A DNA stretch of 64,000 bases from CALDTK01 sp965215215 (GTDB lineage: Bacteria > Bacteroidota > Bacteroidia > Chitinophagales > Saprospiraceae), in NCBI GenBank assembly GCA_965215215.1, contig OZ244043.1, forward strand, positions 3,968,001 to 4,032,000. The letters run 5' to 3'. The notes under the pieces were generated by a model. That model did no database searches and was not told where the DNA came from. It worked only from the letters and a program-made list of their open reading frames with translations. This document shows positions 9,566 to 18,150 of the stretch, one piece after another. Position 1 is the stretch's first letter; each line of letters begins with the position of its first letter. Both the position numbers and the translations under genes were made by a program.

Positions 9566-10638
9566 AGATACCTAGCGTCCTGAAGGTCCTTCGTCAGTTG
9601 CTTAATCTCCTGTTCCTGGGATTTAGGGTAGATCATCAAAACATCCTCTTCGTCAACTACGATGAAGTCCTCGAGTCCACGAATTACAACAAGCTTGCCG
9701 TCGTTCGTCCGTACTAAGTTATTGCTACTATCGAGCATCACGGTATTTCCGCCTTGCACTACGTTGGAGCGATCGTCTTTACCCGCGAACGCGTGGAGAG
9801 ATCCCCAGGTACCCAGATCGGACCACCCGATATCGGCAGGAATCGTGTACACGTTTCCCGCACGCTCCATAATAGCGTAATCTACACTGATCGCTTCGGT
9901 TTGTGGGTAGGCTACGTCTATAAAGGATTGCTCGTCAGACGTTGCAAATTTGCCACGTCCCGGAGCTAAGGTCGAGTAGATCTGCTCGGCATGTTCTGCG
10001 AAAGCGGCTAAAATATCTTTGGCTCGCCAGATGAAAATCCCGGCATTCCAGACGTAGCCCCCTTCCTTGAGGTACTCCTGCGCGGTCGCGGAGTTCGGCT
10101 TCTCGCGAAACGCTTCGACCTTGTGTACCCCCGCCTGCGTTTCGGCGGCGGCGTATTTTATGTATCCGTAACCGGTATCCGCACGCGTCGGCTCGATCCC
10201 GAGCGTCACGAGTGCATCCTGTCGAGAAATGAAATCAACCCCGATTTGGACCGCGGTCAGAAAGCTGTCCTCCTTCAGAATTACGTGATCGCTCGGAGCG
10301 ATTATCATGGCCGCTTCAGGGTCCAAGGCTTCTATGCGAAAGGCGGTGTAGGCCACGCAGGGAGCCGTATTGTTTCGGCTCGGTTCGCACAGCACGTTCG
10401 CGGTTGGGAGTTCGGGTAGCTGCTCTTGGACTTGGTCGCGATACGCGTTATTGGTTACGATCAAGATCCGCTCGGCGTCGGTGATGCGAGCAAACCGTTC
10501 GTAGGTGAGCTGCAACAGGCTCTTACCGGTCCCCAAAATATCCAAGAATTGCTTCGGTCGTGATTCACGTGAAGCGGGCCAGAACCTGGAGCCGATTCCG
10601 CCGGCCATGATCGCTACGTAGGGTTTAGTGTCGGGCAT
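9562..10638 (-). CDS. manC: mannose-1-phosphate guanylyltransferase
   Basis: A 358-residue nucleotidyltransferase that makes GDP-mannose from mannose-1-phosphate and GTP. The N-terminal signature MAGGIGSRFWPASRESRPKQ is the GxGxRxxP...PKQ nucleotide-binding loop; FIVVDEEDVLMIYPKSQEQEI closes the guanylyltransferase domain and is cited here only as VVDEEDVLMIYPKSQEQE. The length means the C-terminal phosphomannose isomerase domain of long ManC/AlgA proteins is absent; this short form is usual in Bacteroidota. GDP-mannose feeds the gmd and fcl gene products at 19-21 kb. First gene of a two-gene operon with the GT4 at 8354-9565. Confidence 0.92.
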   Translation of the reverse strand: MPDTKPYVAIMAGGIGSRFWPASRESRPKQFLDILGTGKSLLQLTYERFARITDAERILIVTNNAYRDQVQEQLPELPTANVLCEPSRNNTAPCVAYTAFRIEALDPEAAMIIAPSDHVILKEDSFLTAVQIGVDFISRQDALVTLGIEPTRADTGYGYIKYAAAETQAGVHKVEAFREKPNSATAQEYLKEGGYVWNAGIFIWRAKDILAAFAEHAEQIYSTLAPGRGKFATSDEQSFIDVAYPQTEAISVDYAIMERAGNVYTIPADIGWSDLGTWGSLHAFAGKDDRSNVVQGGNTVMLDSSNNLVRTNDGKLVVIRGLEDFIVVDEEDVLMIYPKSQEQEIKQLTKDLQDARYL

Positions 10639-10995
10639 CTGAGGGTATTTGGGGAGCTAACAGCGAATAGGTCGCCACGGGGCGCAAAGGACGTAAAGTT
10701 TGCCTACACAAATGTCCTCAGTAGCTGTATGCATTTAGCCGATTATGTATTTGAGACGCAAGTCAACCGGTTTCAACCCGCGCACCGGGCTCGACGACAA
10801 CCTTACTCGGAATCCGCAGCATCTCGTCTACTAGATCGCCGAGCAACCAATAGGTAGTAACGCACCAGCTTAACTCGAAGGGGTTAGCTAACCCCTTTCC
10901 GCATAGGATGCCATTCGAAGCAAGTAGGATTGTATCAGGATTTCGCACCGGATAGGCGCGCCAACTCAACCTGTCTAGGTTTGCCCCGCACCCCT
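10639..10995. other. divergent intergenic region between manC and the MBOAT gene
   Basis: 357 bases without a convincing gene. It separates manC (leftward) from the MBOAT gene (rightward), so promoters for both should be here. No perfect TAnnTTTG match was found in either direction; a relaxed TAAAGTTTG at about 10694-10702 points rightward. The clearest structure is a perfect 20-base palindrome at 10878-10897. A 68-codon leftward frame across 10763-10969 has no recognisable motif and spans the palindrome, and I do not take it as a gene. Confidence 0.6.
10878..10897. repeat. perfect 20-bp palindrome, possible operator
   Basis: AAGGGGTTAGCTAACCCCTT reads the same on both strands without mismatch. 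It has no loop bases and no T-run beside it, which argues against a terminator and suits a dimeric regulator site. It lies about 98 bases upstream of the MBOAT start codon and about 240 bases upstream of manC. No regulator gene is adjacent, so the binding protein is unknown. Confidence 0.5.
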
Positions 10996-12444
10996 ATGCT
11001 GTTCAACTCCCTCGACTTCGCCGTGTTCCTCCCGCTCGTCTTCGGGCTCTACTGGGCGGCGCAGCGCTTCGGCACGCGCGCGCAGAACGCCCTCGTCCTC
11101 GCGGCGAGCTACACCTTCTACGGGTGGTGGGACGCGCGCTTCCTCGGCCTCATCGCCGCGAGCACCCTCGTCGACTACCTCGTCGGCTTGCGACTCGGGC
11201 GCGAACGACGGCCCCCACGGCGCCGGGCACTGCTGTGGTCGAGCCTCACCTTTAACCTCGGCCTGCTCGCGGTCTTTAAGTACTACGACTGGTTCGTCGA
11301 CAGCTTCGCCGGGGCCTTCTCCCTGTTCGGCGTCGAGGTCGCCGGCCGCGGCCTCGACCTCGTGCTCCCCGTCGGGATCAGCTTCTACACCTTCCAGACG
11401 CTCAGTTACTCGATCGACGTGTACCGCGGCCGACTCGCACCCACCCGCGATCCCGTCGCCTTCGCGGCCTTCGTCGCCTTCTTCCCCCAGCTCGTCGCCG
11501 GGCCGATCGAGCGCGCGACCCAACTGCTCCCGCAGTTCCTGCGCCCCCGCCGCTTCGACGCCGCCGCCGCCACCGACGGCCTCCGGCAGATCCTGTGGGG
11601 GCTGTTCAAGAAGGTCGTCGTCGCCGACAACTGCGCGCGCTACGTCGCGCTGATCTTCGACGGCTACGCCGACTACTCCGCCGCGACCCTCGCCCTCGGC
11701 GCGGTCCTGTTCGCCTTCCAGATCTACGGGGACTTCTCCGGGTACTCCGACGTCGCCATCGGGACCGCCCGCCTCTTCGGCTTCGACCTGAAGCAGAACT
11801 TCCGCTACCCCTACTTCGCGCGCGACATCGCGGAGTTCTGGCGGCGGTGGCACGTCTCGCTCACGACCTGGTTCCGCGACTACCTCTACGTCCCGCTCGG
11901 GGGCAGTCGCGGAGGGAAGGCAGCGACAATCCGCAACGTCGTGATCGTGTTTCTGGTCAGCGGCCTGTGGCACGGGGCCAACTGGACGTTCGTGGCCTGG
12001 GGCGCCCTCCACGCCGCTTACTTCGTGCCCCTCCTGCTGCTCGGGGGCAACCGCCGCCACCTCGATGCCGTGGCCCCGGGGCGGGTTTTGCCGCAAGGCC
12101 GGGACCTCGCCCGCATCGCGGCGACCTTCGCGCTTACGACCGTGGCGTGGGTGTTCTTCCGGGCCGAGGACCTCGGCCACGCCCTCGGGTACTTATCCGG
12201 GATGCTGACGACCGCCCCGTTCGCGGGGGCGCACTTCCCCGGCCGCCCCGGGGGGCTGATCGCGTTCGGGTGGATAGGTTTACTCCTGGTGGTTGAGTGG
12301 GTCGGGCGCGAGCGGGCCTTCGCGCTCGAGGGGCTCGACCTCCGCCTGGCGCCCGCGGTGCGCTACGGCGCGTACTACGCCCTAACCGCGGCGGTGCTCT
12401 GGTTCGGGGGCGAGGAGCAGGCCTTCATCTACTTCCAGTTCTAG
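10996..12444 (+). CDS. MBOAT family O-acyltransferase (AlgI/DltB-like)
   Basis: A 482-residue polytopic membrane protein beginning MLFNSLDFAVFLPLVFGLYW, the standard opening of AlgI-like acyltransferases. The MBOAT core includes VGISFYTFQTLSY, the QLVAGPIERA loop, FRYPYFARDIAEFWRRWH and the active-site region LWHGANWTFVAWGALH with its conserved histidines. It moves acyl (usually acetyl) groups across the inner membrane for O-acetylation of exported polysaccharide. The ATG at 10996 is chosen because an earlier in-frame ATG (10930) adds 22 residues without family similarity. The next gene, one base downstream, encodes the SGNH-type partner. Base composition is extreme (e.g. 49 G/C of 60 at 12301-12360), far above its polysaccharide-locus neighbours. 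Confidence 0.92.
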   Translation: MLFNSLDFAVFLPLVFGLYWAAQRFGTRAQNALVLAASYTFYGWWDARFLGLIAASTLVDYLVGLRLGRERRPPRRRALLWSSLTFNLGLLAVFKYYDWFVDSFAGAFSLFGVEVAGRGLDLVLPVGISFYTFQTLSYSIDVYRGRLAPTRDPVAFAAFVAFFPQLVAGPIERATQLLPQFLRPRRFDAAAATDGLRQILWGLFKKVVVADNCARYVALIFDGYADYSAATLALGAVLFAFQIYGDFSGYSDVAIGTARLFGFDLKQNFRYPYFARDIAEFWRRWHVSLTTWFRDYLYVPLGGSRGGKAATIRNVVIVFLVSGLWHGANWTFVAWGALHAAYFVPLLLLGGNRRHLDAVAPGRVLPQGRDLARIAATFALTTVAWVFFRAEDLGHALGYLSGMLTTAPFAGAHFPGRPGGLIAFGWIGLLLVVEWVGRERAFALEGLDLRLAPAVRYGAYYALTAAVLWFGGEEQAFIYFQF

Positions 12445-12445
12445 C

Positions 12446-13393
12446 GTGCGGTACTTCCTCCTAAAAGTCGGGCTTTTCCTGCTGCCGCTCCTGGCGCTCG
12501 GGGTAGCCGTAGACGTGCTGCTGCGGCGTATCCCGAACGACTACGCTTACAAGCGGGCGTACCTCGACGCACACGCCGGCGAGATCGAGACCTTGGTGCT
12601 CGGCAGCTCGCACGCCTTCTACGGGGTCGACCCCGCCTACTTAGAGGGCAATGCCTTCAACGCTGCCTACGTCTCACAGTCGATCGATATTGACGCACTC
12701 ATCTTCGCGAAGTACCGCGCGCGGATGTCGCGGCTGAAAACGGTCATCGTGGCGGTATCCTACGAATCGCTCTACTACCAGCTCTCCGCCGGAGCCGGGG
12801 CGTGGCGCGCGAGGAATTACGCCCTCTACTACGGCCTCGACGTGGGCACGGAGGCCCGCCGGCACCTCGAAGCACTGAGCTTCCGACTGCCGGAGAACGC
12901 CGGTCGCGTAGTCAACTACCACTTCCGTCACCGCAACTACCTGACGAGTGTCCCGCTTGGCTGGGGTACCGATCACCGCGAGGCGGGGATGGCAGATCTA
13001 GCGGCGAGCGGCCGCTCGGCGGCCGAACACCATCACCACGATGTGAACTTGAGCGCGGCTCAGCAACGCTTCCGCGAAAACGAAGTCGCGCTCGAAAAAT
13101 TGATCGCTTGGTGCGCGGCGCGCGACGTACAGATCGTATTGGTGACACTGCCCGCACACGTGAGCTACCGCGAGCACGTGAAGGCCGATCAGTGGACGCC
13201 CACCGAGGCGGCGTTACACCGAATGGCGGCACACTACGACGACTGCGTCTACGTAAACCTCCTAGCCGATCCACGCTTCACGGATGGCGACTTTCACGAC
13301 GGCGACCACCTAGCCGAGGTAGGAGCCCGCAAGCTGACGGGGGTGATTCGGAGGGTTATCGATTCCGTTGGCGTTGGCGTTGGGGATCGCTGA
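12446..13393 (+). CDS. SGNH-hydrolase-like membrane-anchored protein, O-acetylation partner
   Basis: A 315-residue protein with one N-terminal transmembrane segment (FLLKVGLFLLPLLALGVAV), then an SGNH-like domain: LVLGSSHAFYGVDP near residue 50 supplies the GxSx block I with the nucleophile serine, and DGDHLAEVGARK near residue 285 supplies the D-x-x-H catalytic pair. It starts with GTG one base after the MBOAT stop. In AlgI/AlgX, PatB and DltB/DltD systems an SGNH protein takes the acyl group from the MBOAT protein and places it on the polymer. A HHHH run at about residue 194 is a curiosity without known meaning. It ends 20 bases before the convergent WbpE-like gene. Confidence 0.8.
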   Translation: MRYFLLKVGLFLLPLLALGVAVDVLLRRIPNDYAYKRAYLDAHAGEIETLVLGSSHAFYGVDPAYLEGNAFNAAYVSQSIDIDALIFAKYRARMSRLKTVIVAVSYESLYYQLSAGAGAWRARNYALYYGLDVGTEARRHLEALSFRLPENAGRVVNYHFRHRNYLTSVPLGWGTDHREAGMADLAASGRSAAEHHHHDVNLSAAQQRFRENEVALEKLIAWCAARDVQIVLVTLPAHVSYREHVKADQWTPTEAALHRMAAHYDDCVYVNLLADPRFTDGDFHDGDHLAEVGARKLTGVIRRVIDSVGVGVGDR

Positions 13394-13413
13394 TTCGACA
13401 GTATTCGGGACCT

Positions 13414-14559
13414 CTAGCCGAAGAACTCTCGCACCACATCCGTGATGTACGTGAGCTGATCGTTATCCAATTCCGTGTGCATCGGTAACGCAATGACCTC
13501 AGAACAAAGGAGCTCCGTGTGCGGGAGACTAAAATCCTTCGAAACCCAAAGTTGATAAGCGGGCTGTTTGTAAAGTGGAACCGGATAATAGACGTTGTGA
13601 GGGATCCCTTTATCGGCGAGATACGCCTTCAATTGGTCCCTACGCCCATTATTTACTCGTAGTACGTACTGATGGAAGACATGGTCGCTTCCGCGAAAGC
13701 GTGTGGGGGTCTGGAGTTCAGCAACCGACGAAAAAGCCCGATCATAGAAATCAGCCGCTGTGCGCCGGCGCCGGTTGTATTCGTCGAGCAGCGGGAGCTT
13801 GACTCGGAGCACGGCAGCTTGAACGGCATCGAGTCTACTGTTTACCCCTATTACATCGTGGTAGTACGTAATGCGCTGTCCGTGATTCGCCACCATTCTG
13901 ATCTTCTCGGCGAGCGCATCGTCATTGGTGAAAATCGCCCCGCCGTCTCCGTAACAGCCTAAATTTTTGCTCGGAAAAAAGCTCGTACAGCCAATATCAC
14001 CCATCGACCCCGTCTTTGCCCGCCGCCCGTCCGTAAAGGTGTAGTTCGCCCCAATCGCCTGGGCGTTGTCCTCGACCACGTATAAATTGTGAGCCTGGGT
14101 AAATTCGAGTAGCGGTTCCATGTCGACGCTCTGTCCAAAGAGGTGTACCGGCACAATGGCCCGCGTCCGATCGGTTACGGCTCCCCGCAAGTCTTCCGTA
14201 CGAACATTGAAGGTTTGCGGGTCGACATCGACCATAACCGGGACTAACCCGAGCAGCGCCACTGCCTCGGCTGTGGCGACGTACGTAAAGCTCGGTACGA
14301 TTACTTCGTCGCCGGCTTCCAATCCGAGCGCCATCATGGCGATCTGTAGTGCATCGGTGCCATTAGCACACGCGATCACGTGTGGAACACCCAAATACTC
14401 CGCGAGGTCGTGCTCGAATCCCTCTACTTGCGGCCCCTTAATGAATTGTGCTGAACGCACAACCTGCTGGATGGCGGCGTCAACCTCATCTTTAATCGCT
14501 GAGTATTGGGTCTTAAGGTCGACCATCTGTAGGACCCGGGAAGGAGCTGTCTTCGGCAT
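13414..14559 (-). CDS. wbpE: DegT/DnrJ/EryC1-type sugar aminotransferase, WbpE/PorR-like
   Basis: A 381-residue PLP-dependent sugar aminotransferase. The N-terminal QMVDLKTQYSAIKDEVDAAI, ACANGTDALQIAMMALG, VEDNAQAIGA and the PLP lysine in SFFPSKNLGCYGDGGA are those of the WbpE/WlbC group, which aminates the 3-keto position of UDP-GlcNAc-uronate. Its homologue in P. gingivalis is PorR, required for A-LPS and hence for anchoring T9SS cargo. A WbpD-like enzyme (7788-8357) and a WbpA-like dehydrogenase (37796-39094) are in the same locus. It appears monocistronic, facing the MBOAT pair. Assignment to WbpE rather than another DegT enzyme (e.g. a FdtB type) is by overall pattern and context. Confidence 0.8.
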   Translation of the reverse strand: MPKTAPSRVLQMVDLKTQYSAIKDEVDAAIQQVVRSAQFIKGPQVEGFEHDLAEYLGVPHVIACANGTDALQIAMMALGLEAGDEVIVPSFTYVATAEAVALLGLVPVMVDVDPQTFNVRTEDLRGAVTDRTRAIVPVHLFGQSVDMEPLLEFTQAHNLYVVEDNAQAIGANYTFTDGRRAKTGSMGDIGCTSFFPSKNLGCYGDGGAIFTNDDALAEKIRMVANHGQRITYYHDVIGVNSRLDAVQAAVLRVKLPLLDEYNRRRRTAADFYDRAFSSVAELQTPTRFRGSDHVFHQYVLRVNNGRRDQLKAYLADKGIPHNVYYPVPLYKQPAYQLWVSKDFSLPHTELLCSEVIALPMHTELDNDQLTYITDVVREFFG

Positions 14560-14691
14560 AGAGCGATAAGAGGTGTAAGGGTTTCGCGAAAGCAGATTAT
14601 CTATCCAACCTTATGAGGGGGTATAGCTTGATAAGTGAGTACTATCGTGCTGTTCCTAACGGCAGTTAACAACAGTAGTTTACAAATCCGT

Positions 14692-15945
14692 ATGAGTGCT
14701 ATCAAAATAACTATCATTTTCTTTACTGCGCTCCTGGGGCTTGGCTTGGCACGCTTAATTTTTACAGTTAAACTACCAGATATTTCTAGAAAGCAAATTT
14801 GGATTTATGTATTGATAATTAGTATATTTTATGCGCTTATAAATATTGTGGTTACCTATGAGATCCAAGGTACTAGTGATGGACTTTGGTATTATGAGTC
14901 AGGGGAACTTTTAAGGTCTAGCATACTCGCTAGACCTGAACTGGCACTTGATTGGATTTTTCAACCCGTAGAATACGTAATTCTATATCCAGAGCTCGGT
15001 TCTTCTCTCGGATCATTTTTCGGTGGTTTAGGGATGAGATTTGTAATTACTATTTGTGCGTTAATGGGGTGGCTCGGTTTTGGTTCGTATTATCTGTTCC
15101 AGGTTTGTTGGTGCATAGGATTTATATGGATTCTATACCTACTTTTAAAGGATTTAAATGTACAGGTTTGGATATTGAGCTTCCCAAGCATTGGTTTTTT
15201 TTGCTCTGGAGTAAGTAGAGAATCCTTATTAATAATTGCGGTTGCCGTTATCGTAGTTGCGTACAATAAGTATAAAGTGTCTAGTATAAGATGGTATGGC
15301 AATATAAGTGTTGCTATGAGTATAATTTTTCTAACGCGCTTCGAGACCGCAGTAATCGTGCTTTTAGCTTGGCTTCTCGGTTGGGGTTGCAACAAGCTAC
15401 GTAACGGCGGTCTACTGCAAAGCGTTTGGCTATCAGTAACGCTCATTTTTGTAGGCTTAGCTGCTGACGAACTATTACTCGAAAGTCAGCTAAGAAATTT
15501 CTTAGAATCGAAAAGGGTGGCATTTCTCATGTTAGGGGGGGGATCGAGTTTAAATCCGTTGACTACTTGGGGTAGTGATAACTTCATTGTAACCGGCTTA
15601 AATGTATTCACGAGTTTTAGTACTTCGCTGCAACCTCTACTCTGGCTAGAAACTTGGAACCTCAAATTTGTATTAGCTGCCACTTGGATCTGGGCCGAAC
15701 TATTTATTCTTTATGTAGTCTTAAGACGGCAGGTTAAACTGTTGCCAGAAAACTTAACTTCTATATGGATTATTACCTTCTTAATCCTGAGCTTCGTAAT
15801 TATGGGTAGTTTTGTCATGAATAGTGGAGCATTGCTCCGTTACCGGGCACCACATATTGTCTTGTTTGTATTCTTGACGAAAACAGTTTCGTTATCCTAC
15901 AGGAAATCATCATTTACACTTACCGATCCACCACCATCCCGCTAG
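14692..15945 (+). CDS. polytopic membrane protein, polymerase-like (Wzy/EpsG-like)
   Basis: About 417 residues, nearly all hydrophobic segments (around ten transmembrane helices), with a longer extracytoplasmic loop containing YEIQGTSDGLWYYESGELL. The segment FCSGVSRESLLIIAVAVIVV followed by FLTRFETAVIVLLAWLLGW recalls EpsG-type and other polysaccharide polymerases, where a conserved Arg follows a Ser/Gly in a helix. Function is inferred from topology and location only. The ATG at 14692 is chosen; a GTG at 14635 is possible. The gene is AT-rich while both neighbours are GC-rich, which suggests separate acquisition. Its 3' end overlaps the convergent cysN by 26 bases. Confidence 0.6.
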   Translation: MSAIKITIIFFTALLGLGLARLIFTVKLPDISRKQIWIYVLIISIFYALINIVVTYEIQGTSDGLWYYESGELLRSSILARPELALDWIFQPVEYVILYPELGSSLGSFFGGLGMRFVITICALMGWLGFGSYYLFQVCWCIGFIWILYLLLKDLNVQVWILSFPSIGFFCSGVSRESLLIIAVAVIVVAYNKYKVSSIRWYGNISVAMSIIFLTRFETAVIVLLAWLLGWGCNKLRNGGLLQSVWLSVTLIFVGLAADELLLESQLRNFLESKRVAFLMLGGGSSLNPLTTWGSDNFIVTGLNVFTSFSTSLQPLLWLETWNLKFVLAATWIWAELFILYVVLRRQVKLLPENLTSIWIITFLILSFVIMGSFVMNSGALLRYRAPHIVLFVFLTKTVSLSYRKSSFTLTDPPPSR

Positions 15946-17176
15946 CCACCGTATTCAACGTCCCCTCGTCGATCAGCACGAAAGACCCCGTCACCCGATT
16001 CCGGTTGTAAGCATCCACGAACAGCGGCTTCGTAGTCCGCAGCACGATCCGCCCGATGTCGTTCATCTGGAGTGCTGTGTCGTCGAGATCCCGGTGGAGC
16101 GTTTCGATATTTAACTTGTAGCGAACCTCCTTCACGATGCACCGAACCTCCTGAGTCGTGTGCTTTAGTAGGTACTTACCGCGCGGCTGAATGCTGCGAT
16201 CCGAATCAAACCAGCACACCATCGCCTCAACATCCTGGGTTACCGTCGGTTGGTTGTTCGCACGGACGATCATGTCGCCGCGACTTACGTCAATATCGTC
16301 GGTCAGTTGGACGCTTACCGACATCGGGGCGAACGCCTCCTGGACCGGACCGTTGGGACCCTCAATCGATTTCAAGTTCGAGCGAAATCCGGAGGGGAGC
16401 GCAAGTACCTCGTCCCCTACGCGCCACACGCCACCGGCAATACGACCGGCGTAGCCCCGGTGATCGTGGAACTCATCCGTGTTCGGCCGGATGACGTACT
16501 GCACCGGAAAGCGGCCGTCGATAAAATTGTGGTCCGAGGCAATGTGAACGTGCTCGAGGTAGTAGAGCAGCGTTTGTCCCTCGTACCAACCCATGTTCTC
16601 CGAGCGCTCCACCACGTTGTCGCCGAGCAGCGCGCTGACCGGGACAAAGCTTACATCCTTCACGTCGAGCTTCGCGGCAAAGCGCTCGAATTCGGTCCGT
16701 ACCTCCTCGAAGCGAGCCTCAGAAAAATCTACGAGGTCCATCTTGTTGACGCACACGAGCAGGTGGGGGATCTGTAACAGGCTCGCCAGAATCGCGTGCC
16801 GCCGCGTCTGCTCGACCACCCCTTTACGAGCGTCGATGAGTACTAAGGCCACGTTCGCCGTGGAGGCCCCCGTCACCATGTTCCTCGTGTACTGGATGTG
16901 GCCGGGGGTATCGGCGATGATAAACTTCCGCCGGGGCGTCGCGAAATACCGGTAGGCTACGTCGATCGTGATCCCCTGCTCCCGTTCGGAACGAAGTCCG
17001 TCGGTAAGTAGCGCCAGGTTTACGCCCGCTTCCCCGCGGCGTAGGGTAGCGGCTTCGACCGCCTCCAGCTGATCCTGGAAAATCGATTTGGAATCGTACA
17101 GGAGTCGACCGATTAGGGTCGACTTGCCATCGTCAACGGAGCCTGCAGTGGTAAAGCGGAGGAGGTTGGTCGTCAA
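15920..17176 (-). CDS. cysN: sulfate adenylyltransferase subunit 1 (GTPase)
   Basis: A 418-residue translation-factor-like GTPase that drives APS synthesis by CysD. P-loop GSVDDGKSTLIGRLL, switch region DTPGHIQYTRNM and CVNKMDL are all present, followed by the two beta-barrel domains, ending VASGMVVDR. It is the short form without a fused APS kinase, in line with a separate cysC upstream. Last gene of a leftward series DUF2061-cysC-cysD-cysN. No PAPS reductase or sulfite reductase gene is present in the window, so sulfation is as likely a use as assimilation. Confidence 0.95.
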   Translation of the reverse strand: MTTNLLRFTTAGSVDDGKSTLIGRLLYDSKSIFQDQLEAVEAATLRRGEAGVNLALLTDGLRSEREQGITIDVAYRYFATPRRKFIIADTPGHIQYTRNMVTGASTANVALVLIDARKGVVEQTRRHAILASLLQIPHLLVCVNKMDLVDFSEARFEEVRTEFERFAAKLDVKDVSFVPVSALLGDNVVERSENMGWYEGQTLLYYLEHVHIASDHNFIDGRFPVQYVIRPNTDEFHDHRGYAGRIAGGVWRVGDEVLALPSGFRSNLKSIEGPNGPVQEAFAPMSVSVQLTDDIDVSRGDMIVRANNQPTVTQDVEAMVCWFDSDRSIQPRGKYLLKHTTQEVRCIVKEVRYKLNIETLHRDLDDTALQMNDIGRIVLRTTKPLFVDAYNRNRVTGSFVLIDEGTLNTVASGMVVDR

Positions 17177-17232
17177 AGCGTGATCGTTTCGCCGGGAAAA
17201 AAGCGGGGTAGGGTAGGTAGAGCAATGAAAAT

Positions 17233-18135
17233 TTAGAAGTAGCCCATCTTCTTGCGATCCTCCATGGCCGTCTCGGAACGCTTATCGTCGGCCCTCCCTC
17301 CGCGTTCGGTTAGCCGCGTACTCGCAACCTCGGCGATGATGTCGTCGAGCGTTTCCGCACTCGAGGGCCACACCCCGGTACAGGTCACGTCGCCGATCGT
17401 GCGGCAGCGTACGCGCCGGGTGGTGACCACCTCCGAATCGCGTTTCGGCAGGTACTCACTGTCCGCCAGCAGCATGCCGTCGCGCTCGAAGACCTCCCGA
17501 TCGTGGGCGAAATACAGCGAGGGTAGGGGTACCCGCTCGGCGGCTATGTACTGCCACACGTCGAGCTCGGTCCAGTTCGAGATCGGGAAGACGCGGAAGT
17601 GCTCACCGAGGTGCTTACGGCCGTTGAATAGATTCCAGAGTTCCGGACGTTGATTCTTCGGGTCCCACTGCCCGAACTCGTCCCGGTGAGAAAAGAAGCG
17701 CTCCTTGGCCCGCGCCTTCTCTTCGTCGCGTCGTCCGCCGCCCAGGGCAGCGTCGTATTTGCCGTCTTCGAGCGCCGCGAGCAGGGTATGGATCTGGAGT
17801 CCGTTGCGACTCGCGTTAACGCCCTTCTCCTCGGCTACCTCGCCGGCGTCGATAGCGTCCTGAACTCTCGCTACGATCAGTCGGGCGCCGTAGCGCTCCA
17901 CCAGTTCGTCGCGAAACTGCAGCGTTTCCGTGAAGTTATGACCGGTATCCACGTGCAGCAACGGGAACGGGATGCGCGCGGGAGCGAAAGCTTTAGCCGC
18001 GAGGTAAACCATCAGGATAGAATCCTTGCCGCCCGAGAATAGGAGGACCGGATTCTCGAACTGCGCCGCAACCTCGCGCAGCACGTAGATGGATTCCGCT
18101 TCGAGCTCGGCGAGGTGGGAGAGCTGATAGTTCAT
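17233..18135 (-). CDS. cysD: sulfate adenylyltransferase subunit 2
   Basis: A 300-residue ATP pyrophosphatase-fold protein that makes APS from sulfate and ATP with CysN. The PP-loop LLFSGGKDSILMVYLA, LLHVDTGHNFTETLQFRD and GGGRRDEEKARAKERFFSH are diagnostic of CysD. The protein ends with EDRKKMGYF, the normal CysD C terminus. It lies 15 bases after cysC and 56 bases before cysN. Confidence 0.96.
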   Translation of the reverse strand: MNYQLSHLAELEAESIYVLREVAAQFENPVLLFSGGKDSILMVYLAAKAFAPARIPFPLLHVDTGHNFTETLQFRDELVERYGARLIVARVQDAIDAGEVAEEKGVNASRNGLQIHTLLAALEDGKYDAALGGGRRDEEKARAKERFFSHRDEFGQWDPKNQRPELWNLFNGRKHLGEHFRVFPISNWTELDVWQYIAAERVPLPSLYFAHDREVFERDGMLLADSEYLPKRDSEVVTTRRVRCRTIGDVTCTGVWPSSAETLDDIIAEVASTRLTERGGRADDKRSETAMEDRKKMGYF

Positions 18136-18150
18136 AGATCTTGCATTTGG

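Noticed and set aside
10763..10969. 68-codon leftward frame in the manC/MBOAT gap
   Set aside because: No start context, no motif and it crosses the perfect palindrome; more likely regulatory DNA.
10975..12180. 401-codon open frame on the minus strand
   Set aside because: Antisense to the GC-rich MBOAT gene; composition is Glu/Gly/Arg-rich shadow sequence with no motif.
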